From positions 20,086 through 84,085 of the forward strand of contig CAYMIN010000016.1 in NCBI GenBank assembly GCA_964390495.1: DNA of 64,000 nucleotides, read 5' to 3'. Position numbers and translations under genes: made by a program. Shown in pieces: positions 59,583-64,000 of this stretch; within the stretch, counting starts at the first letter, position 1; each line of letters begins with the position of its first letter. The notes under the pieces were generated by a model. That model searched no databases and was not told where the DNA came from. It saw only the letters and a list, made by a program, of their open reading frames with translations. The stretch is from UBA11051 sp964390495. Its GTDB lineage: Bacteria > Armatimonadota > Zipacnadia > Zipacnadales > UBA11051.

Positions 59583-60500
59583 TTACACATCTGCCCAGGC
59601 GCGCTGGAAGGAGCGCTTGGTATGGGCCAGAAGCAGTTCGGAGGTGTCGCCGTCATAGGGCTTGACCTCGAACGTCAGCACCGGCTTGTCGGTCGGCACC
59701 TGATTCTGGAAATAGCCCGTGTAGATCAGCGTCTGCAGGAACTCGACCAGCTCGGGCACGTCGGTGTCACTGCCCGGGTAGCCGAAGCGCGGATGGAGGT
59801 CGCCGTAGAGATGCAGCGCCTCATCAGCGCTAACACAGTTGCCGGCGTGCATGTGAATCAGATAGGGGGCGAGAGTGGCGAGGATGTCGGCCATGCTGCC
59901 CGGCAACATCGGCAGGTGCGACAGATCGGCGGTAATGCCGAAGTTGTCAACCTGCTCGCGGACGCGCTTGGCAAGCTCGGCGCCGAGGTCGGCCGGCCCG
60001 ATCAAGCACTTCTTGTCGGTGGTGTCATCGAACTGCTCCACCGACAGGTAGATGCAGTAGTCCTCGGCCTTTTCCTGAGCATACTGGCAGATCTGGACGC
60101 AGGAATCCACCATCAGGTCCATCTGCGCGGCAACATCGTTTTCGTCGTCCGGCATCGGGCCGCTGAGACATGCCACGATGCGGGCGGCTACGCTGTAGCC
60201 GGCATCAACCGCGCCCTTGACGGAGTCGATTGCGGCTTGGCGGCCGGCCTCATCGGGATCGTTGAGGGAGAGCTTGGCTCCGAGCAGAGCGGGCTGGGCA
60301 CCGATGCCGATCTTCATACCGGCCTGGTCGCAAATTGACTTGATCTCCGCCATCACCGGTGGGTCATAGGGTTTGATCTCCACAACATCGAAGAAGTCGT
60401 CCTCCCCGATATAGCGGATCTGCTCCACCGGATCGCCTTCGGGGAAAGCCATAAAGTGGACAATGCCCACATCCATAAGTTGTCGCCATGATTCGGTCAT
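59583..60500 (-). CDS. Sugar phosphate isomerase/epimerase-like TIM barrel (diverged)
   Basis: A 305-aa xylose-isomerase-like barrel. It contains YLSVEQFDD, FGITADLSHLPM, LIHMHAGNC and a late TFEVKPYDG, with Glu, Asp and His residues at positions typical of the metal site. The start at 60500 has AGGAGG upstream. It is the first gene of the minus-strand run 60500 to 55073 and diverges from the malic enzyme gene. The sugar substrate is unknown. Confidence 0.78.
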   Translation of the reverse strand: MTESWRQLMDVGIVHFMAFPEGDPVEQIRYIGEDDFFDVVEIKPYDPPVMAEIKSICDQAGMKIGIGAQPALLGAKLSLNDPDEAGRQAAIDSVKGAVDAGYSVAARIVACLSGPMPDDENDVAAQMDLMVDSCVQICQYAQEKAEDYCIYLSVEQFDDTTDKKCLIGPADLGAELAKRVREQVDNFGITADLSHLPMLPGSMADILATLAPYLIHMHAGNCVSADEALHLYGDLHPRFGYPGSDTDVPELVEFLQTLIYTGYFQNQVPTDKPVLTFEVKPYDGDTSELLLAHTKRSFQRAWADV

Positions 60501-60804
60501 AACCTTTTCCTCCTGCGGTCGGCCCGTCGTATCTGCAACGGCGTTTTGCCGGCCAACTAGTTTGGGACGGTCTTAGTGAACTCCTGGCGGGGCAATAGGG
60601 AGCCCCGCACTAGGTATCATCTTGTAATTCGTCATGGCGGTGATTAATCCTCCCACCAGTACCCGCCTTTTTTCAGGCGGCACAGGACAGTCAGGAGGTG
60701 GAAGCAAATTGACTTGCTTACAGAGTTATGATACAATTTCCTGATAGTCATGGCCGGCTCTGCCTCGCGGCCTGAACTGCTATTTCTAGCGGGGAAAGAG
60801 AAAA
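60501..60804. other. Divergent intergenic region, 304 bp
   Basis: It separates the isomerase gene (minus) from the malic enzyme gene (plus). It includes a GCGGGGC/GCCCCGC hairpin (60587-60608), a CCGCC...GGCGG hairpin around 60663-60680 with a T-rich loop, and the malic enzyme promoter at 60709-60737. I find no comparably good promoter for the minus-strand gene. Confidence 0.6.
60709..60737 (+). promoter_or_regulatory. Sigma70-type promoter for the malic enzyme gene
   Basis: -35 TTGACT (60709-60714) and -10 TACAAT (60732-60737) are separated by exactly 17 bp. Transcription would begin near 60744, about 60 nt before the GTG start at 60805. It is a near-consensus housekeeping promoter. Confidence 0.75.
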
Positions 60805-62481
60805 GTGGACGACGAATTCGTCCCGGTGAAACTGCGGGGCGTAGAACTGCTGCGCGACCCGGCGCTGAATAAGGGCACTGCCTTTACGCCCTGGGAGCGG
60901 GAGGCTCTGGGGCTGACCGGCCTGCTGCCGCCGGCGGTGTCCGACCTGGAGGACCAGTTGCAGCGGGTGATCGAGAGCTTTCGGGCCCATACCACCCCGC
61001 TGGACAAGTACATTTACCTCCGTCTGCTGCAGGACCGCAATGAGACGCTTTTCCACGCGGCCTTGATGCGGCATCTGCCCGAGATGACGCCGATCGTCTA
61101 TACCCCGACAGTGGCGGAGGCGGTGCGGCGCTTCAGCCGCATCTTCCGCACCTCGCGCGGCCTGTACATCACCCCGGAAAATATTGACCACGCTGATGAG
61201 ATGCTCAGGGCTGCGCCGGCGGGTGAAGCCGCAATAATCGTGTGTACCGACAATGAAGGCATTCTGGGCATCGGCGACCAGGGCGTAGGCGGTATCGGCA
61301 TCCCCATCGGCAAGCTGGCGCTGTATGTGGCCGCGGGCGGATTTCACCCGACAAGCTGCTTACCGATATCGCTGGATGTGGGGACGGACAATCAGGAGCT
61401 GCTGGCTGACCCGCTCTATATCGGGCTGCGGCGACGGCGGCTGGGTGATGAGCAATACGCCGAGTTCATCGAGGCCTTTGTCGGGGCCGTGCGACGGCAG
61501 TGCCCGCGAGCGGTGTTGCAGTGGGAGGACCTGAGCCGCCAGCGCGCCTTCGAGAGCCTCGAGAGCTACCGAAACCTGCTGCCCTCCTTCAATGATGATA
61601 TCCAGGGCACCGCGGCGGTGGTGCATGCGGCGCTGCTGGGAGCCCTGAAGGTCGCGGGCCGCAGCCTCAGCGATGAGACTATCTGCATCGTCGGAGCCGG
61701 CGCGGCTGGAGTAGGTGTCGCCAGCGGCCTGATCGCGGCCCTCGAAGCCGAGAAATTGACGCCCGAAGAGGCCAGGGCGCATGTATATACCTTCGACTCC
61801 AAGGGCCTGATAGTCAGCGATCGCCCGGACCTGCCCAGCTATAAGCGGCGGATTGCAGTGTCGGCAGAACTGGTGCGCGGCTGGGACGCGACACCGCAAC
61901 AGACAAGCCTGCTGGAGATCGTCAATCATCTGCGGCCGGGCATACTTATCGGTCTGTCGGGTAATCCGGGAGCCTTCGGGCGCGAGGCGGTAGAAGCGAT
62001 GGCTGGCTACTGCGAGCGGCCGATCATCTTCCCGCTCAGTAACCCCTCGGACAATGTCGAGGCCCATCCCCATGAGGTGGTGAGGTGGTCCAAGGGCCGC
62101 GCCATCGTCGCCACCGGCAGCCCCTTTGAGCCGCTTGAATACGCCGGGCGCAGGGTCGAGTTTACGCAGGTCAACAATGTCTATGTCTTTCCCGGCATCG
62201 GGGCCGGCGCCTACCTGAGTGGAGCCCGGCGCATCACCGATACCATGCTCACCGCAGCGGCGCAGGCGGCGCATCAGGCCGTCAGGGATGAGGAGCTTGC
62301 CGCCGGCCATGTTCTGCCGACGCTGGAGCGATTGCGAGCCGTGGCAGTACAGGTGGCCGTGGCCGTAATGCGCGCTGCAGTAGCCGAAGGTGTCGCCACC
62401 GAGACCTTGCCAGATGACGTTGCCGGCTACGTCGCCGACTGGCAGTACCAACCGCGCTACCGGCCTTACCGGCCCGTGTGA
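60805..62481 (+). CDS. NAD-dependent malic enzyme (oxaloacetate-decarboxylating)
   Basis: A 558-aa malic enzyme converting malate to pyruvate and CO2 with reduction of NAD(P). It has the large-form layout: GVELLRDPALNKGTAFT start, YTPTVAEAV (active Tyr), the metal-binding FNDDIQGTAAV, Rossmann GAGAAGVGVASG and the LSNPSDN block. The length and motifs match the MaeA/SfcA type. GTG is the start, as no ATG fits the conserved N-terminus, and GGGGAAAGAG lies just upstream. It is monocistronic as far as can be seen. Confidence 0.94.
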   Translation: MDDEFVPVKLRGVELLRDPALNKGTAFTPWEREALGLTGLLPPAVSDLEDQLQRVIESFRAHTTPLDKYIYLRLLQDRNETLFHAALMRHLPEMTPIVYTPTVAEAVRRFSRIFRTSRGLYITPENIDHADEMLRAAPAGEAAIIVCTDNEGILGIGDQGVGGIGIPIGKLALYVAAGGFHPTSCLPISLDVGTDNQELLADPLYIGLRRRRLGDEQYAEFIEAFVGAVRRQCPRAVLQWEDLSRQRAFESLESYRNLLPSFNDDIQGTAAVVHAALLGALKVAGRSLSDETICIVGAGAAGVGVASGLIAALEAEKLTPEEARAHVYTFDSKGLIVSDRPDLPSYKRRIAVSAELVRGWDATPQQTSLLEIVNHLRPGILIGLSGNPGAFGREAVEAMAGYCERPIIFPLSNPSDNVEAHPHEVVRWSKGRAIVATGSPFEPLEYAGRRVEFTQVNNVYVFPGIGAGAYLSGARRITDTMLTAAAQAAHQAVRDEELAAGHVLPTLERLRAVAVQVAVAVMRAAVAEGVATETLPDDVAGYVADWQYQPRYRPYRPV

Positions 62482-62838
62482 CGGGGTGCGGTTAGGCATT
62501 TGCATTGCTGCCGCGCACCTCCATTCCATTGGAGGACAGGCCTCCCAGCCTGTCCACGGATCTCGACAGGCAGGGATGCCTGTCGTCCTGGAGAGGATTG
62601 GGTTGTGAGGCTAGCTGGTGACCTGTCGTGTCTAGAAGCCTTTTCAAAAGCTAGTTATTGAAGACCCGCGGGTTGGCAAGGCGCTGTTTGTGACCTTCAG
62701 GGGACAGTCCCCCATTTCGAGGTTTTGAAACATTCTCTAGACTACTACACACCGAGAGTCTACCGGTACAAGCGCCAAGGCGTGGCAGCCGAAGAGCTAG
62801 CGAGCCGGTTCTAGAATCGCCGAGAGGGGGCCAGAATA
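62482..62838. other. Intergenic region with tandem hairpins, 357 bp
   Basis: No gene is apparent. It holds the hairpin pair at 62534-62584, the ACCCGCGGGT palindrome (62664-62673) and GGGGACAGTCCCCC (62700-62713), a relative of the repeat at 47497. A weak TTGAAA box precedes the URO-D-like gene, but no -10 at the right spacing is convincing. Confidence 0.6.
62534..62584. repeat. Tandem GGACAGGC hairpins
   Basis: The first hairpin is GGACAGGC (62534-62541) with GCCTGTCC (62548-62555). The second is GACAGGCA (62565-62572) with TGCCTGTC (62577-62584) and a GGGA tetraloop. The two share the GACAGGC core. Being 50-100 bp after the malic enzyme stop, they could also end its transcript. Confidence 0.55.
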
Positions 62839-63924
62839 ATGAACTCCAAGCAGAGGTTCCTCGCCGCACTTGACTGCCGACAGCCCGACCGGGTGCCGGT
62901 CTGGGAGATGTATATGAACGGCTCCTCGATCATCAAGATCGCTCAACTCCTGGGGATTGACCTCAGCGACGTCTCGCGCAGGCAGGACCTCACCGGCCAG
63001 GAGGGCGAGGTCGTCATTGATATGTACTGCGGAATAGTCGAGCAGCTAGACCTGGAAGGCACCTGTTTCGGAATCGCCCAGGGGCTGGTGCCGGAAAGCG
63101 AGGGCACCGCCAGGGATAAGTTCGGCACGCTGCACCATCTCAGCGACCTGGGCGAGCCGTATCCGCTGGAGGGGCCGCTCAATGAAGAGGCTGACCTCAA
63201 AGGCTACGACATGGCGGCCCGGCTCGAGGAGGATGATTTCGTCCAGATCAAGCAGGCTATCGAGAAGGTCGGTCCGGATAAGGTGCATGTGGTGCAGATA
63301 GCCGACCCGTATAAGGTGAGCTGGCGGCTGCGCGGCGGAATGGAGGAGTTGCTCATAGACTTTGCCACCGCGCCGGCTTTAGTCCATGGCATCAAGCGGA
63401 TTGCCACCGACTACTGCCTGGCGGCGGTGGAGATGTCGGCCAAGATCGGCGCCGATGCCATCATCATGCCGGGGGATCTGGCGGGGGAGGAGACGCTGAT
63501 GATGTCGCCGGCACATTACCGCGAATACATCAAGCCGTACCAGGCCGAGATCGTGCGACATGCCCACAAGTACGGGATGCCGATAGTCAAGCACTCCGAT
63601 GGTAACATGTGGCCGATCCTGGATGATCTGATCGAGATCGGCTTTGACGGCTTCCATCCGGTGCAGCCGCAGTGCATGGACATCGGGGAGACCAAGCAGC
63701 ACCTGGCCGGCAAGGCCTGCGTGCTGGGCAATATTGACTGCCGCGAGCTGTTGGTCTTCGGCAGCGAAGAGGAAGTCGAGCAAGCCGTCAAGGCGACGAT
63801 CGAGGTGGCGGCGCCCGGCGGCGGCTACATTCTGGTCTCCTCCAACTCCATCCACCCGTCGGTCAAGCCGGAGAACTTTGTGGCGATGGTCAAAGCCGCG
63901 CAGAAGTACGGGGCCTATGGGTAA
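62839..63924 (+). CDS. Uroporphyrinogen decarboxylase superfamily protein (URO-D-like 3)
   Basis: A 361-aa URO-D-fold protein. It starts MNSKQRFLAALDCRQPDRVPVWE and has the late-barrel block IVKHSDGNMWP, where H-x-D replaces the zinc-binding H-x-C of MtaA-type enzymes. VLGNIDCRELL and GGYILVSSNSIHPSVKPEN follow, as in many corrinoid-methyltransferase relatives. The ATG has GAGAGGGGG upstream. It is nearer to the family core than the other two here but still not clearly a methyltransferase or HemE. Reaction unknown. Confidence 0.82.
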   Translation: MNSKQRFLAALDCRQPDRVPVWEMYMNGSSIIKIAQLLGIDLSDVSRRQDLTGQEGEVVIDMYCGIVEQLDLEGTCFGIAQGLVPESEGTARDKFGTLHHLSDLGEPYPLEGPLNEEADLKGYDMAARLEEDDFVQIKQAIEKVGPDKVHVVQIADPYKVSWRLRGGMEELLIDFATAPALVHGIKRIATDYCLAAVEMSAKIGADAIIMPGDLAGEETLMMSPAHYREYIKPYQAEIVRHAHKYGMPIVKHSDGNMWPILDDLIEIGFDGFHPVQPQCMDIGETKQHLAGKACVLGNIDCRELLVFGSEEEVEQAVKATIEVAAPGGGYILVSSNSIHPSVKPENFVAMVKAAQKYGAYG

Positions 63925-64000
63925 GTTGCGCAACACTGTCGCGTAGGTCGGGCTTCCACTGTAGTTATGCAGATTTTCTCGATCCTTGGCAAGATACAAG

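Overview
The window is a G+C-rich (roughly 60-65% by eye) bacterial chromosome segment with no rRNA, tRNA, CRISPR array or insertion sequence that I can see. A TolC-type outer-membrane channel, a MacAB-like efflux system and a small exported protein ending in Phe point to a diderm cell. Large secreted polysaccharide lyases, GH127 and GH31 enzymes, several URO-D superfamily proteins, and MrfA/MrfB-like repair genes would suit an environmental saccharolytic lineage. Armatimonadota, Hydrogenedentota, Lentisphaerota or Planctomycetota are candidates, but this is inference and nothing here fixes the phylum.

Region 1 (1-25657) is a carbohydrate-degradation neighbourhood. It holds a 5'-truncated GH42-like hydrolase, a 1150-aa heparinase II/III-like lyase, a GH127 beta-L-arabinofuranosidase, a GH31 alpha-glycosidase and a ~1814-aa secreted lyase-like protein with two duplicated N-terminal modules and C-terminal FG-GAP repeats. 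A plus-strand run follows: a PHP-domain protein, a glycosidase-like TIM barrel, a URO-D-like protein, a GNAT acetyltransferase and a Gfo/Idh/MocA dehydrogenase. A DUF1961/YesU-like secreted protein closes the region. A separate two-gene unit inside it (lipoprotein with a vWA domain plus a putative outer-membrane protein) has its own promoter and terminator.

Region 2 (25720-32026) is a DNA-repair cassette on the minus strand, in transcription order: a MrfB/YprB-like DEDD exonuclease and two MrfA/YprA-like DExH helicases with DUF1998-type cysteine clusters. Region 3 (32164-37523) is a translationally coupled pair, a second PHP protein paralogous to the first and another secreted heparinase-like lyase. 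Region 4 (37546-42741) is a tolC-macA-macB(ATPase)-macB(permease) efflux operon with overlapping or nearly touching genes.

Region 5 (43349-46104) looks foreign and defence-related. It has visibly lower G+C, a PD-(D/E)XK nuclease-like protein, a TIGR02391/HEPN-like protein and the decayed 3' end of a DNA methyltransferase gene. Region 6 (46317-54791) carries housekeeping genes: a URO-D-like gene, cysS, a DUF6599-like gene, tatA, a methyltransferase, an FmdB zinc ribbon, a PfkB kinase and two tandem paralogous aminotransferases. Region 7 (55073-60500) looks like a sugar/glycerate catabolic module: xylulokinase, a cyclophilin-like protein, glycerate 2-kinase and two sugar-isomerase TIM barrels. 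The window ends with an NAD-dependent malic enzyme behind a clear sigma70-type promoter and a third URO-D-like gene.

The intergenic DNA is unusually rich in dispersed palindromes belonging to several distinct families. The most interesting are a three-copy compound hairpin element (48945, 56651, 59478) and a hairpin that would mask the tatA ribosome-binding site.
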